A stretch of DNA of 34,892 nt from the NCBI GenBank assembly GCA_030608385.1, contig JAUWEG010000017.1, positions 1 to 34,892 of the forward strand, in the 5' to 3' direction. The notes below the pieces were generated by a model. That model worked only from the letters and a program-made list of their open reading frames with translations. It made no database searches and had not been told where the DNA came from. Shown one piece after another: positions 15,431 through 23,866 of this stretch (position 1 is its first letter; each line of letters begins with the position of its first letter). Origin of the DNA: Candidatus Heimdallarchaeota archaeon (GTDB taxonomy: Archaea; Asgardarchaeota; Heimdallarchaeia; Heimdallarchaeales; Heimdallarchaeaceae). Made by a program: the position numbers and the translations under genes.

Positions 15431-16600
15431 TTGGATTCCTACAAGATTGTTGCCTCAGAATCAGTAACAGAAGGTCACCCCGATAAAATATGTGATCAAA
15501 TTTCAGACACCATTTTAGACGCCATTTTGGCTGAAGATCCAGATGCTCATGTTGCTTGTGAATGTTTTGTAACAACTGGATTAGTCCTAATTGGTGGGGA
15601 GATAACCACTACTAAACCTGTAATCTTGAACTATGAAGAGATTGTCAGAAATACAATCAAGGAAATAGGTTATGATGATTCTAGTATTGGTTTTGATTAT
15701 AGGGGGTGTGCAGTCATTAACACTATACACTCACAATCACCTGACATAGCTATAGGAGTCAGAACAGAGGAACAAAAAGAACAGGGAGCAGGAGATCAGG
15801 GGATCATGTATGGATACGCTACAAATGAAACGCCTGAATACATGCCCTTACCCATAGTTCTAGCACACAAGCTAACACACAGATTAACTGAAGTTAGGAA
15901 GAAAGGAATTTTAACTTTTTTAAGACCTGATGGAAAATCTTTGGTTGCGGTAGAGTATAAGAATGATATTCCTTTTAGAATAGAAGCTATTGTTATTGCA
16001 GCACAACATATTGAAGAAACCACTATTGACGAAATCAAAGCAGGTATTCAAAAAGAAGTAATAGAAAAGGTTGTATCAAAAGAATTACTAGATGATAGAA
16101 CTAAGATTATCATCAACCGAACAGGTCGTTTTGTAACCGGTGGACCTCATGGTGATGCAGGGTTAACTGGTAGAAAAATTATTGTAGACACATATGGAGG
16201 AGTAGATTCCCATGGGGGAGGAGCATTTTCAGGAAAAGATCCTTCCAAAGTAGATCGTTCTGCATCTTATGCAGCTAGATACACAGCTAAAAATGTTGTT
16301 GCATCAGGATTAGCAGATAAATGTGAAATACAAGTATCCTATGCCATTGGAGAACCAAATCCATTAGCTGTTAATGTTGAATGCTTTGGAACTGAGAAGG
16401 TAGATATAAAGAAATTAAAAAAGGCAATTCTTAAGATATTTGATTTCAAGCCTGGCTCAATAATTGAGCACCTTAAACTGAAAAGACCGATTTATAGGAA
16501 AACTTCTTGTTATGGTCATTTTGGTAGAGACTTACCAGAATTTACTTGGGAAAAAACAGACAAGATTAATGAGTTAAAAAGAGAAGTAAATCTTCAATAA
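15431..16600 (+). CDS. metK: S-adenosylmethionine synthetase, bacterial/eukaryotic MetK type
   Basis: The 389-residue enzyme condenses methionine and ATP to S-adenosylmethionine. Classical MAT motifs are all present: SVTEGHPDKICDQISD at the N-terminus, GAGDQGIMYGYA (about residue 118), GRFVTGGPHGDAGLTGRK (about 235) and GGGAFSGKDPSKVDRS (about 262). This is the bacterial and eukaryotic family. Most archaea use a distantly related archaeal MAT, so its presence suggests an old transfer. Translation starts at a TTG. T-rich terminator tracts follow the gene. SAM made here would serve, among others, the RNA methyltransferases of this region. Confidence 0.96.
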   Translation: MDSYKIVASESVTEGHPDKICDQISDTILDAILAEDPDAHVACECFVTTGLVLIGGEITTTKPVILNYEEIVRNTIKEIGYDDSSIGFDYRGCAVINTIHSQSPDIAIGVRTEEQKEQGAGDQGIMYGYATNETPEYMPLPIVLAHKLTHRLTEVRKKGILTFLRPDGKSLVAVEYKNDIPFRIEAIVIAAQHIEETTIDEIKAGIQKEVIEKVVSKELLDDRTKIIINRTGRFVTGGPHGDAGLTGRKIIVDTYGGVDSHGGGAFSGKDPSKVDRSASYAARYTAKNVVASGLADKCEIQVSYAIGEPNPLAVNVECFGTEKVDIKKLKKAILKIFDFKPGSIIEHLKLKRPIYRKTSCYGHFGRDLPEFTWEKTDKINELKREVNLQ

Positions 16601-16610
16601 ACACACATTC

Positions 16611-16649
16611 CTTTTTTCTTTTCGATTCAAAAACTTTTTTTATTCTTCT
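16611..16649 (+). terminator. T-rich terminator after metK
   Basis: Two T tracts, CTTTTTTCTTTT and ACTTTTTTTATTCTT, follow the metK stop with no stable hairpin. This is the normal form of archaeal intrinsic or aCPSF1-assisted termination. Confidence 0.5.
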
Positions 16650-16668
16650 ACTTCTGTTGTTCGAAAGC

Positions 16669-17331
16669 ATGAATAACAGCAGAAGTTTCAGTGTTGAAAA
16701 ATCAATTCAAAAAATTCTTACTGAAGAAAAACCTAAAACTGTAAGAAAGCTTATTCAAAGGACACTAGAACTTACAGAAGCAAATGAAAAACAAGTCTAT
16801 CAAACAATTAAAGACTTGGAAAAAAGAAACGCTATTCACCTAGGTTCACCTAAAATTTCTAGAAAATTACCTAAAACTATACCAGATTTTTTGTTTAAGT
16901 TGCATTATTTTTCTGTCGAATTTTGGCTTACTTTAGGTCTTTGCATTCTTTTCTTTATTACAGTACTTCTAATTCCAGAAACCTCGCCTTTGTTGTTTTT
17001 AAGAGTTATAATAGGAGGAATATTTGGAGTTTTGATACCAGGTTGGACAATGACTAATCTTATCTTTCCAAGATTATATGAAGCAATTGATCAATATGAG
17101 CGGATTTTGATATCTTTAGGAATTAATATTGGAATAATGATTTTTTCAGGGTTGATACTAAATCAGATATGGGTTATGGAAACACCTTCGTTTGTCATAA
17201 TAATTGGATCTCTTACAGTTTTTATCTTATTCTTAACTGCCCTATTACGCATTCTAATAGGTGCGGGGAAATTAGAGTTCAATATTTCATTATCTAGATT
17301 CAATATTTTCAAAAAGGGTGATACAAAATGA
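16669..17331 (+). CDS. Winged-helix plus DUF1616-type membrane protein
   Basis: A 220-residue membrane protein; the ATG at 16669 is preferred over the upstream TTG at 16657. Residues 10-60 look like a winged helix (VRKLIQRTLELTEANEKQVYQTIKDLEKRNAIHL). Four membrane helices follow. The second and third pair, RVIIGGIFGVLIPGWTMTNLIFP and YERILISLGINIGIMIFSGLIL, match the DUF1616 family (LPGY-LFP then a D/ER-LALS-GLS segment). DUF1616 proteins usually carry an extracytoplasmic domain after the last helices; here the protein stops, and that domain is found two genes on at 17849. It overlaps the next gene by 4 bases (ATGA). It may be a membrane-bound regulator or scaffold; the function is unknown. 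Confidence 0.72.
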   Translation: MNNSRSFSVEKSIQKILTEEKPKTVRKLIQRTLELTEANEKQVYQTIKDLEKRNAIHLGSPKISRKLPKTIPDFLFKLHYFSVEFWLTLGLCILFFITVLLIPETSPLLFLRVIIGGIFGVLIPGWTMTNLIFPRLYEAIDQYERILISLGINIGIMIFSGLILNQIWVMETPSFVIIIGSLTVFILFLTALLRILIGAGKLEFNISLSRFNIFKKGDTK

Positions 17332-17852
17332 AGAGGTATCAGAAATTCATTTTGATTCTGTGTGTATTTTGTATCACTACAATAGTGCATAATCAAATAC
17401 CAATTGTTCAAGGCCAAGCTGAACAAGAAGCATCTGCAGCCATTCAAGAAGCGGATGAAAAACTTACTTATGTATTGGAACTACTTGAAGAAATCTCCAT
17501 TTATGATGAAGATATTCGCAACTTGATACTACAAACCGATGATGCACGACAATTGATCAAAGAAGCTAAGGATAACTATGCAAGTAGTAACTTCACAATT
17601 TCTTATCAAAAAGCAACCGGAGCGATTCTACAACTTGATTCTATTATTGGAAAAATCGATTCTAAAATTCAAAGTAAGACTCAGAACAAGATAATTATTT
17701 TTTCACTTGTGGGTGTGCTGGCTGGTTTAGGAGCAATAATGTTTAGTTTTCTCTTCATTAGCAAAATATATCCCTGGTACGAGAAGAAGAAAATCGAAGA
17801 ATACAGTAAGCTTGAGATTAATTATAATAATTTCAAAGGGGATATGAAATGA
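17328..17852 (+). CDS. Signal-peptide, helical, single-pass membrane protein
   Basis: A 174-residue protein that was not recognised. It has an N-terminal signal peptide (KRYQKFILILCVFCITTIVHN, likely cut near VQGQA), an external helical segment of about 95 residues with spaced alanine and leucine repeats (AIQEADEKLTYVLELLEEI, ARQLIKEAKDNY), one membrane helix near residue 125-148 and a short basic and aromatic cytoplasmic tail. The external part resembles a two-helix bundle. Its start overlaps the stop of the DUF1616 gene and its stop overlaps the start of the next gene, so the three proteins are translationally coupled and probably form a membrane complex. Confidence 0.7.
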   Translation: MKRYQKFILILCVFCITTIVHNQIPIVQGQAEQEASAAIQEADEKLTYVLELLEEISIYDEDIRNLILQTDDARQLIKEAKDNYASSNFTISYQKATGAILQLDSIIGKIDSKIQSKTQNKIIIFSLVGVLAGLGAIMFSFLFISKIYPWYEKKKIEEYSKLEINYNNFKGDMK

Positions 17853-18475
17853 CAAAAGAGAAGAAGAGCTTGATTAAGAAGGTCAATTCTAAGCTCACCC
17901 AGTCCCAAGTAAATAGGATAATATCATTGTCAATCATTCTTGTTGTTGTTGCATCTGTAATTGGAATTTCATCAAGTGTATTTTTCCAAAAAAAACCAGA
18001 TGGATTCTCAGAGTTATCTCTTCTAATGTATAATGATTTGACTGAAATTTTTGAAGCGAACAACTATCCAATACAAATTTATTCTTATGAAAATGTTTCA
18101 GTCTATTTTATGGTTAAAAATTTCGAGAATAGTGTAAAATATTATCAATTGCAAATAAAGGTAGTAGAACTTACTCAAAACGTTAGTTCACAGCAACCAA
18201 TTTCTGCTATATCGTCCTTTTTTCTCTATGCAAATGATACATTTGAAAAAATCTTATCACCAGCTACAAACGCGGAAAAAAAAGAAACTGGATTGTTTGC
18301 TGGAGACTACATCTGGGAACCAACTGAACTTGTATTATATTTAAATTCTGAAGTTGTAAGTAAACTCACTAGTCCAAATTTCCTCAAGATTGTGTTTGAG
18401 CTTTGGGAATTCAATACAGAAAAAGAGAATTTCCAATACACAGGAGTATTTGCTTTCCTTGAATTAGAGTACTAG
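17849..18475 (+). CDS. Membrane-anchored DUF1616-like ectodomain protein
   Basis: A 208-residue protein with a basic cytoplasmic N-terminus, one membrane helix (IISLSIILVVVASVIGISS, about 25-43) and an external beta-sandwich-like domain. The start of that domain, FSELSLLMYNDLTEIFEANNYPIQIYSYENVSVYFMVKNFE, has the pattern of the extracytoplasmic part of DUF1616 proteins (F/YTEFY-L-G-NYP-V-ENVTV-V-I-N-E). It has several N-x-S/T sequons. With the gene at 16669 it would rebuild a full DUF1616 protein from two chains. It follows the coiled protein with a 4-base overlap and ends 8 bases before the phosphoesterase. Homology is remembered pattern, not computed. Confidence 0.6.
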   Translation: MTKEKKSLIKKVNSKLTQSQVNRIISLSIILVVVASVIGISSSVFFQKKPDGFSELSLLMYNDLTEIFEANNYPIQIYSYENVSVYFMVKNFENSVKYYQLQIKVVELTQNVSSQQPISAISSFFLYANDTFEKILSPATNAEKKETGLFAGDYIWEPTELVLYLNSEVVSKLTSPNFLKIVFELWEFNTEKENFQYTGVFAFLELEY

Positions 18476-18483
18476 GTGATATC

Positions 18484-19131
18484 TTGAAAGTTAAAATACT
18501 AATTTTGTCTGATATCCATAGCCAAAATATCACTTTACTCAATATTCTTCACTCAGCTAAAAATCTCAAAAAACCACCAACCCATTGCTTAATTGCTGGA
18601 GATATAACCAATTTTGGCACCATTGCAGATATGGATCAAATCTTAAACACAGTTAATGATTACTTCAAAAATGTATTTTTTGTAATTGGAAATTGTGATC
18701 CTTATGCCAGAAATGAAGAATTTGAAACAAAAGCAATTAATGTAGAATCAAAAATTCAAGAAATTGAATTCTTTAAGATTATAGGATTTGGAACGCATAA
18801 ACCAAAATTAAAACAAAAACTGTTAAATAAGTTGAAAAAATCAAAAGACAAAGTTTGCCTTCTTACACATGTGCCGCCCCACAATACACAAGCAGACATG
18901 GTTTCGTTGAATCGACATATTGGTTCGATTGAATTGAGAAAATTTGTTGAAAAAAATTCTCACATATTTTTGGTTGTATCAGGACACATTCATAATTCGC
19001 CTACTATAACTAAATTAAATGAATGTACAGTGGTTAATCCAGGCCCTGTCACAACAGGTAATTTTGCGATTATAGAGGTTGATTCAGATTTCAAAATAGA
19101 GGGAAAAATATACAATTTATATGAGATGTAG
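18484..19131 (+). CDS. Calcineurin-like metallophosphoesterase (YfcE/MJ0936-like)
   Basis: A 215-residue enzyme with all five motifs of the binuclear metallophosphoesterase fold: SDIHS, GDITNFG, GNCD, THVPPH and SGHIHNSP, plus the family's NPGP near the end. Such proteins hydrolyse phosphodiesters or phosphomonoesters, often with Mn or Ni. The start is a TTG at 18484, preceded by AGGTGAT, which overlaps the stop of the gene before. It comes 8 bases after the DUF1616-type operon and just before an HD phosphohydrolase, so the pair may share a transcript. Its substrate is unknown. Confidence 0.9.
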   Translation: MKVKILILSDIHSQNITLLNILHSAKNLKKPPTHCLIAGDITNFGTIADMDQILNTVNDYFKNVFFVIGNCDPYARNEEFETKAINVESKIQEIEFFKIIGFGTHKPKLKQKLLNKLKKSKDKVCLLTHVPPHNTQADMVSLNRHIGSIELRKFVEKNSHIFLVVSGHIHNSPTITKLNECTVVNPGPVTTGNFAIIEVDSDFKIEGKIYNLYEM

Positions 19132-19135
19132 AAAA

Positions 19136-19798
19136 ATGAAACAAGAAAATTATAAGCTTAAGTTTTTATCCAACTTAACAGAATTGAAAGAAGTGCTCCA
19201 AAAGGCACACAAGTATGTTAAAAAACAATTTCAGCTTTATGAAGACAAAATGTCACATTCATTTGATCACATAATCCGAGTTACAAATACGTGTTTAGAA
19301 CTAGCGCCAAAACTTGATGCACATTTGGATGTATTACTTATTGCATCTATTTTTCATGATGTGGGAAGACCCATTGAGGAAATAAATGGAAAGTGTCACG
19401 CAGAAATAAGTGCTGAAAAAGCAGTTGAATTTCTAGATGGATTGAATCTCACCTTGCTAAAACAAGATGTGACTGAAGCTATTCTTTCCCACAGATTCAG
19501 TAAAAATATTGCTCCAAAGACAATAGAAGCAAAAATACTACAAGATGCTGATGCGCTTGATGCATTAGGAGCAATTGGTCTTTACAGAACCATCAGCTTC
19601 AGCTGTGAGAGGGGGCTTAATATGAAAGAGGCCTTAGTTCATTTTGATGAAAAGCTCTTCAAACTCCCTTCAAGGATGCATTTCTCTATAACTAAAAATA
19701 TAGCAGAAGATAAATGTAGTATTCTAAATGAATTTATTAAAAAAGTTGGAGAAGAGTCAAGTAACATTCACTTCAATACCTTTATGAATAAAGTATAG
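19136..19798 (+). CDS. HD-domain phosphohydrolase
   Basis: A 220-residue HD superfamily protein. Metal-binding residues are in SHSFDHIIRV, IFHDVGRP (the HD pair, about residue 75), ILSHRFS and LQDADALDALGAIG, the pattern of the YedJ/YpgQ-like phosphohydrolases, some of which act on nucleotides. The track start at 19121 overlaps the phosphoesterase; the ATG at 19136, 4 bases after its stop, is preferred. The HD and preceding metallophosphoesterase genes are adjacent and on one strand, suggesting linked roles in nucleotide or phosphate metabolism. The substrate is not deducible. Confidence 0.87.
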   Translation: MKQENYKLKFLSNLTELKEVLQKAHKYVKKQFQLYEDKMSHSFDHIIRVTNTCLELAPKLDAHLDVLLIASIFHDVGRPIEEINGKCHAEISAEKAVEFLDGLNLTLLKQDVTEAILSHRFSKNIAPKTIEAKILQDADALDALGAIGLYRTISFSCERGLNMKEALVHFDEKLFKLPSRMHFSITKNIAEDKCSILNEFIKKVGEESSNIHFNTFMNKV

Positions 19799-19882
19799 TC
19801 AAAAATATTAGGTTTCAAAGCAGAATTTTAAATATAGCTAAATGCATAGATTCTACTTGGATAACATTGTAATGGTGAACTT

Positions 19883-20578
19883 ATGGCAACTCTTGAACAA
19901 GGGAATATGGTAAACATAAATTATACTGGGAGAACAATAGAAGACAATAAAGTATTTGATACTACATTTGAAAACATAGCAAAAAAAGAAGATATTTTTG
20001 ATGAGAAGGTGGTTTATCGACCTTTTACTCTTATAATTGGAAAAAATTGGTTACCTGTAGGTCTTGAAGAGGAATTAGTGGGGATGAAGGAGGGGCAGAA
20101 GAAAACAATTGAAGTTGAAGCAAAAAAAGGATTTGGATTAAGAGATCGTTCTCAAATTAGGTTAATTCAAAGAAGAGAGTTTCAAAGACATCAAATCAAA
20201 CCAAAGGAAGATATGAAAGCAGAGATTGGCGGTCAAATCGGACGTATCTTGAAGGTTTCAAGTAGTAGAGTAAAAGTAGACTTTAATCATGATTTAGCAG
20301 GAATGGATTTAGTTTATGAAATTGAAATTGTAAAGAAAGTTACTGAGGTTAAAGAGCAGTTCATATGCTTACTCGAAAAAAGATTACCTGGAGTTGATTT
20401 TGCTTCGACAAAAATAGAGATTAAAGGAAAAATCATTGAAGTAGAATTACCAAAAGACACTAGATTCATGGAGTATATACAGTTTATTCGAAATGGCGTT
20501 ACAAGAGATTTAGGAGAAATATCTAATAAGTATGATAAGGTCTCTTTTATAGAATATTATGATGTTGAAAGGAAATAA
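19883..20578 (+). CDS. FKBP-type peptidyl-prolyl isomerase with IF and C-terminal domains
   Basis: A 231-residue archaeal long-form FKBP. Residues 1-90 show VNINYTGRTIEDNKVFDTT, LIIGKNWLPVGLEEELVGM and KKGFGLRDRSQI of the FKBP core. The chaperone insert (IF) follows, closed by NHDLAGMDLVYEIEIVKKV as in SlyD. A C-terminal domain of about 65 residues is like that of the methanogen FKBP26 proteins. It is cytosolic, without a signal peptide, and probably both an isomerase and holdase. It has its own TATA-like TTTTAAATATA at 19826-19836. Convergent with the UPF0179 gene (10 bases apart). Confidence 0.92.
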   Translation: MATLEQGNMVNINYTGRTIEDNKVFDTTFENIAKKEDIFDEKVVYRPFTLIIGKNWLPVGLEEELVGMKEGQKKTIEVEAKKGFGLRDRSQIRLIQRREFQRHQIKPKEDMKAEIGGQIGRILKVSSSRVKVDFNHDLAGMDLVYEIEIVKKVTEVKEQFICLLEKRLPGVDFASTKIEIKGKIIEVELPKDTRFMEYIQFIRNGVTRDLGEISNKYDKVSFIEYYDVERK

Positions 20579-20588
20579 ATTTATCCAT

Positions 20589-21026
20589 TCATTTATTTAC
20601 TTTACTTGCTTCAACCAAAACCAGATTATACCCGAGTGGACAGTTGATATCTTTCATACTCTTAATAATTTTAATTTTTGAAGATTCTGTATATTTTATC
20701 GGAACACAAAAATCATAATTTTCACACAATATCTCTGAACAATTAATAGGTTTTCGAGTTGTTATTAGGTTATTCAAATATTTTTGTTTTTCAATTGCTA
20801 TTACGTCACTTATCTTTTGTACCTCACAGACAATCATGATACCATTATCAATCAGACAGGGATGTTCTTTATCTCTAATATCTACAACTTCATAAGAAGA
20901 ACCTATTTCAAGCTGCTCAATGCAAACTTGTATAAATTGGCAGTTTTTACAGGTTTGTGTTTCACCTTGATGAATAAAGCAATAGCCTATTTTTGCTACA
21001 TCCTTTGGTATAAATGAAATCAACAT
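20589..21026 (-). CDS. UPF0179 family protein
   Basis: A 145-residue protein with the cysteine layout of archaeal UPF0179: FIHQGETQTCKNCQFIQVC near residue 18, then EHPC, CSEILCENYDFC and INCPLGYNL. The eight or so spaced cysteines suggest a zinc or iron-sulfur site. Members are found almost only in archaea and have no known function. There is no signal or membrane segment. It lies between the convergent FKBP gene and G1PDH, on the same strand as the latter, 49 bases after it. Confidence 0.82.
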   Translation of the reverse strand: MLISFIPKDVAKIGYCFIHQGETQTCKNCQFIQVCIEQLEIGSSYEVVDIRDKEHPCLIDNGIMIVCEVQKISDVIAIEKQKYLNNLITTRKPINCSEILCENYDFCVPIKYTESSKIKIIKSMKDINCPLGYNLVLVEASKVNK

Positions 21027-21075
21027 ATCTAAGTAGATTTAGAAATTGTCTTTTTTAATATTCTCAAATGTATGT

Positions 21076-22146
21076 TTAACTAATCACTCCTGTAACACTA
21101 GCAATATTAACAGCTGCTTCATGAGTTAATCCATCCTTTCCTAGAATTGTAAATCTCTGAGGACGGATTGTATGAGCTATTTCTAGAGCTTGGATAATTT
21201 CCTCATCCTTTAAGCCAAAATCTTTTGCTCTTGTCGACAAACCTAAATTACTCATCACGGATTTAATATTTTCCCAATCTAAATCGTGTAGGTAGGCCAT
21301 CATAATTGTCCCTAGAGCACATTGTTCCCCATGTAAGGCTGGTTTTTCAGCAAATGAATCTAAAGCATGACTAAACATATGTTCAGATCCACTTCCTGGT
21401 CTAGATGATCCAGCAACACACATTGCTAAGGAACTACTGATTAGAGCTTTTACAACAATCCTACTATAACCTTCAGCCTGACTTTTAATAAGATCTGCAT
21501 TTTTAGTAATCAATTGTACGGTCATATCTGAGAGTGCAATTGAATATTCACTAATTGGTTCATTTTTCAGTCGGTGAGAGAGTAACCAATCTTTAATTGC
21601 TGTTTTCTTAGCGATGATATCACCACAACCAGCTGCGGTAAACTTGTAAGGAGATTTATCAAGAATTTTCGTATCAGCAACAACAGCAATTGGAGGTAAA
21701 GCTTGAATAGAATGTCTCTTATTTGATCCTATAATTGAAGCTCTTGAACTAGCTACACCATCATGACTTGCAATTGTTGGTATTGAAATGAATCTTTGAT
21801 TGGATTTGAAAGCCACAGATTTAGCGATATCAATTGGTTTTCCTCCTCCTAGACCAATAACAAAATCGGGTTGGGTTTCTTCGTGTATCCTTAACTGCTT
21901 ATCTACTTCATCTAATGTACTATCCTGAATAGTACTTGTATATACACTATGATTTTCACTGTCGGATAGAATATCTTCTACTTCTTTTCCTATTCGTAAT
22001 CTCAGGAAATCATCTGTAATCAGTAAAGCTTTGCTACCTAATGATAAACGATCAATGATTTCCGGTAAGCTGTTTAGCATATCGGCTCCCAAGCACAAAA
22101 GAGTTGGTAATTCTATGAATTTAAATTCATTAGTAATATTAGCCAT
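21076..22146 (-). CDS. egsA: sn-glycerol-1-phosphate dehydrogenase
   Basis: The 356-residue enzyme reduces dihydroxyacetone phosphate to sn-glycerol-1-phosphate with NAD(P)H, the step that sets the stereochemistry of archaeal membrane lipids. It has the nucleotide-binding loop GLGGGKPIDIAK, IPTIASHDGVASSRAS, AAGCGDIIAKKTAIKDWLL, and the zinc ligands in SHDG, GSEHMFSHAL and LHGEQCALG. Length and motif order are typical of archaeal G1PDH, as opposed to glycerol dehydrogenase. This is the strongest single marker that the organism is an archaeon. Confidence 0.95.
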   Translation of the reverse strand: MANITNEFKFIELPTLLCLGADMLNSLPEIIDRLSLGSKALLITDDFLRLRIGKEVEDILSDSENHSVYTSTIQDSTLDEVDKQLRIHEETQPDFVIGLGGGKPIDIAKSVAFKSNQRFISIPTIASHDGVASSRASIIGSNKRHSIQALPPIAVVADTKILDKSPYKFTAAGCGDIIAKKTAIKDWLLSHRLKNEPISEYSIALSDMTVQLITKNADLIKSQAEGYSRIVVKALISSSLAMCVAGSSRPGSGSEHMFSHALDSFAEKPALHGEQCALGTIMMAYLHDLDWENIKSVMSNLGLSTRAKDFGLKDEEIIQALEIAHTIRPQRFTILGKDGLTHEAAVNIASVTGVIS

Positions 22147-22209
22147 TCTAAGAAATTATTCTAATGGGTTACTTTTATATTTTGACTTGAAATTGTTATA
22201 AAAATCAAG

Positions 22210-23184
22210 TTGATAGTATTGTCTCTCCAAAAAGAATATGATGTCTTCGAATTAGGTAGTAAATTGGGTTATTTACCATATATGATTGATAGGTTCATAG
22301 AAATGCTTGGAGAATGTGAAACAAAAGAATTAATCAAATTTAATGAAACTACTCTACCTCAATCCATTCGATTGAATTCACTTAGAAATTCTTTTGAAAA
22401 CTCTGAGAGATTATTGAAAAAGAAAGGAATTCAGCTGGAGAAAAACACGGAATTTCCAGAATCTAGAACTATTACAAAATCACCCCATCCTATTGGAGCA
22501 ACGCCTGAATATCTCAATGGCTTCTACATATTACAAGGTAAGAACTCTATCTACCCTCCACGAATTTTAGACCCACAAGAAGGTGAACTTATAGGAGATT
22601 TTGCTGCGGCCCCTGGAGGAAAAACATCTCACTTAGCACAGTTAATGAACAATAAGGGAATCATAATTGGGTTGGAAATAAGCGCTAACCGTTGTAGAAG
22701 CCTAAAATCTAATTTATCGAGAATGGGAGTCGAAAACACAGCTGTTTTCAAAATGGATGCACGTAATGCAAAAGATTTCAATCTACAATTTGATAAGATT
22801 CTTCTTGATGCTCCATGCTCAGGTTCAGGAATTATAATAAATGATCCAACTAGAAAGAAAAGCAAATCTTTGAAAGACATCTTACATTATCATGATTATC
22901 AAGTTTCATTACTGACAACTGCTCTTAATGTTCTAAAAACTAATGGGGAACTTGTTTATTGTACCTGTTCTTTGGAACCTGAAGAAAATGAATTGGTAAT
23001 CTCTGACATTTTGAAAAAAGTTGATGTAAAATTAAGTGAGATTGAAGTTAAAGGGAAACCTGGAATAACAAAATTCCTTGATATGGATTTAGAAAAAAAT
23101 CTCACAAAAACAAGAAGATTATATCCACATGAAACAAATGGAGAAGGATTCTTCATTGCTAAACTGGTGAAAAATTATGAATAA
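22210..23184 (+). CDS. NOL1/NOP2/Sun (NSUN)-type RNA m5C methyltransferase
   Basis: A 324-residue SAM-dependent RNA cytosine-C5 methyltransferase. The N-terminal helical domain holds PQSIRLNSLRNS, followed by GFYILQGKNSIYPPRILDP. The Rossmann core has FAAAPGGKTSHLAQ (SAM binding, about residue 135), LDAPCSGSG with the PCS cysteine (about 198) and the nucleophile in YCTCSLEPEENE (about 255); RLYPHETNGEGFFIAKL closes it. There is no PUA domain within the chain, but the next gene supplies one and overlaps by 8 bases, so the two may act together. No ATG is in frame before the core; 22210 and 22219 are TTG. Target RNA (tRNA or rRNA) unknown. Confidence 0.92.
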   Translation: MIVLSLQKEYDVFELGSKLGYLPYMIDRFIEMLGECETKELIKFNETTLPQSIRLNSLRNSFENSERLLKKKGIQLEKNTEFPESRTITKSPHPIGATPEYLNGFYILQGKNSIYPPRILDPQEGELIGDFAAAPGGKTSHLAQLMNNKGIIIGLEISANRCRSLKSNLSRMGVENTAVFKMDARNAKDFNLQFDKILLDAPCSGSGIIINDPTRKKSKSLKDILHYHDYQVSLLTTALNVLKTNGELVYCTCSLEPEENELVISDILKKVDVKLSEIEVKGKPGITKFLDMDLEKNLTKTRRLYPHETNGEGFFIAKLVKNYE

Positions 23185-23722
23185 ACCAACATTTCGAATT
23201 AGAACGAAAGAAGAAAATAAGCTTATTATGGATACAATGGAAGCTGATTTTGGTTCAAATGTTCTAGTAGCATTCAAAGAATATGATTTTTGGATAAAGG
23301 AAGGCAAAGTAAAAGAAGTATTCACAGTTCCTAAAGAGAGTTCAGATTTAATCACAAAAATCTCCATTTTAGAACCTTATTCAGCAGGGATACCTATAGG
23401 AAGTATTTTGTCAAATTCATTTCATCTTGAAATCGAAGGAGCGTACATGATTTCCAACTACACATCAAAGAAAATTACTGTTAAAACTGTTCAATTCCTA
23501 TATGGTAAACCTATATTCAAAGAGAATATTACCAAATATGAGGAAGATTTTGATAAAAACGACCAAATAATAGTTATAGGAGAAAATAAGCTCTTTTACG
23601 GGGTTGGAAGGGCAGAAATTAGCAGTAGAGAACTTTCCTCTCTAGAAGAAAACACAATTGTAATAAAAGGATCAAGAAAAAAGCCATTAGATGTTGGCTG
23701 GTATTTAAGAGGAGGAAGTTGA
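23177..23722 (+). CDS. Nip7-like PUA-domain RNA-binding protein
   Basis: A 181-residue protein resembling Nip7, a ribosome-biogenesis factor. The N-terminal half (FRIRTKEENKLIMDTMEADFG) corresponds to the Nip7 alpha/beta domain. The C-terminal PUA domain has FLYGKPIFKENITKY, NDQIIVIGENKLFYGVGRAEIS and a final LDVGWYLRGG, close in pattern to Nip7's FLYGNHVLKSGLGR, PLGFGVA and DIGEYVR. It overlaps the RNA methyltransferase by 8 bases (ATG within the end of that gene), a strong hint of coupled translation and joint action on rRNA or tRNA. It could instead be a PUA-only partner of that enzyme. Confidence 0.75.
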   Translation: MNKPTFRIRTKEENKLIMDTMEADFGSNVLVAFKEYDFWIKEGKVKEVFTVPKESSDLITKISILEPYSAGIPIGSILSNSFHLEIEGAYMISNYTSKKITVKTVQFLYGKPIFKENITKYEEDFDKNDQIIVIGENKLFYGVGRAEISSRELSSLEENTIVIKGSRKKPLDVGWYLRGGS

Positions 23723-23785
23723 AGATTGCTCTTTTGTAGTATAATCAAACTAAAGGAAATCAAGATATAACAAGCAAAAACAAAA

Positions 23786-23796
23786 AGTATTTAAAC
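23786..23796 (+). promoter_or_regulatory. TATA box of the aCPSF1 gene
   Basis: AGTATTTAAAC lies about 70-115 bases before the candidate TTG starts, so the transcript would have a leader of roughly 45-80 bases. A short ATG frame of 22 codons (23842-23910) lies in that leader. Confidence 0.4.
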
Positions 23797-23866
23797 ATAG
23801 TTTAGAGAATTAATTTAGTTTTAAACTTTGTTTAAGCAAATATGAGGGCTTGTTCTTCAAAAATAT

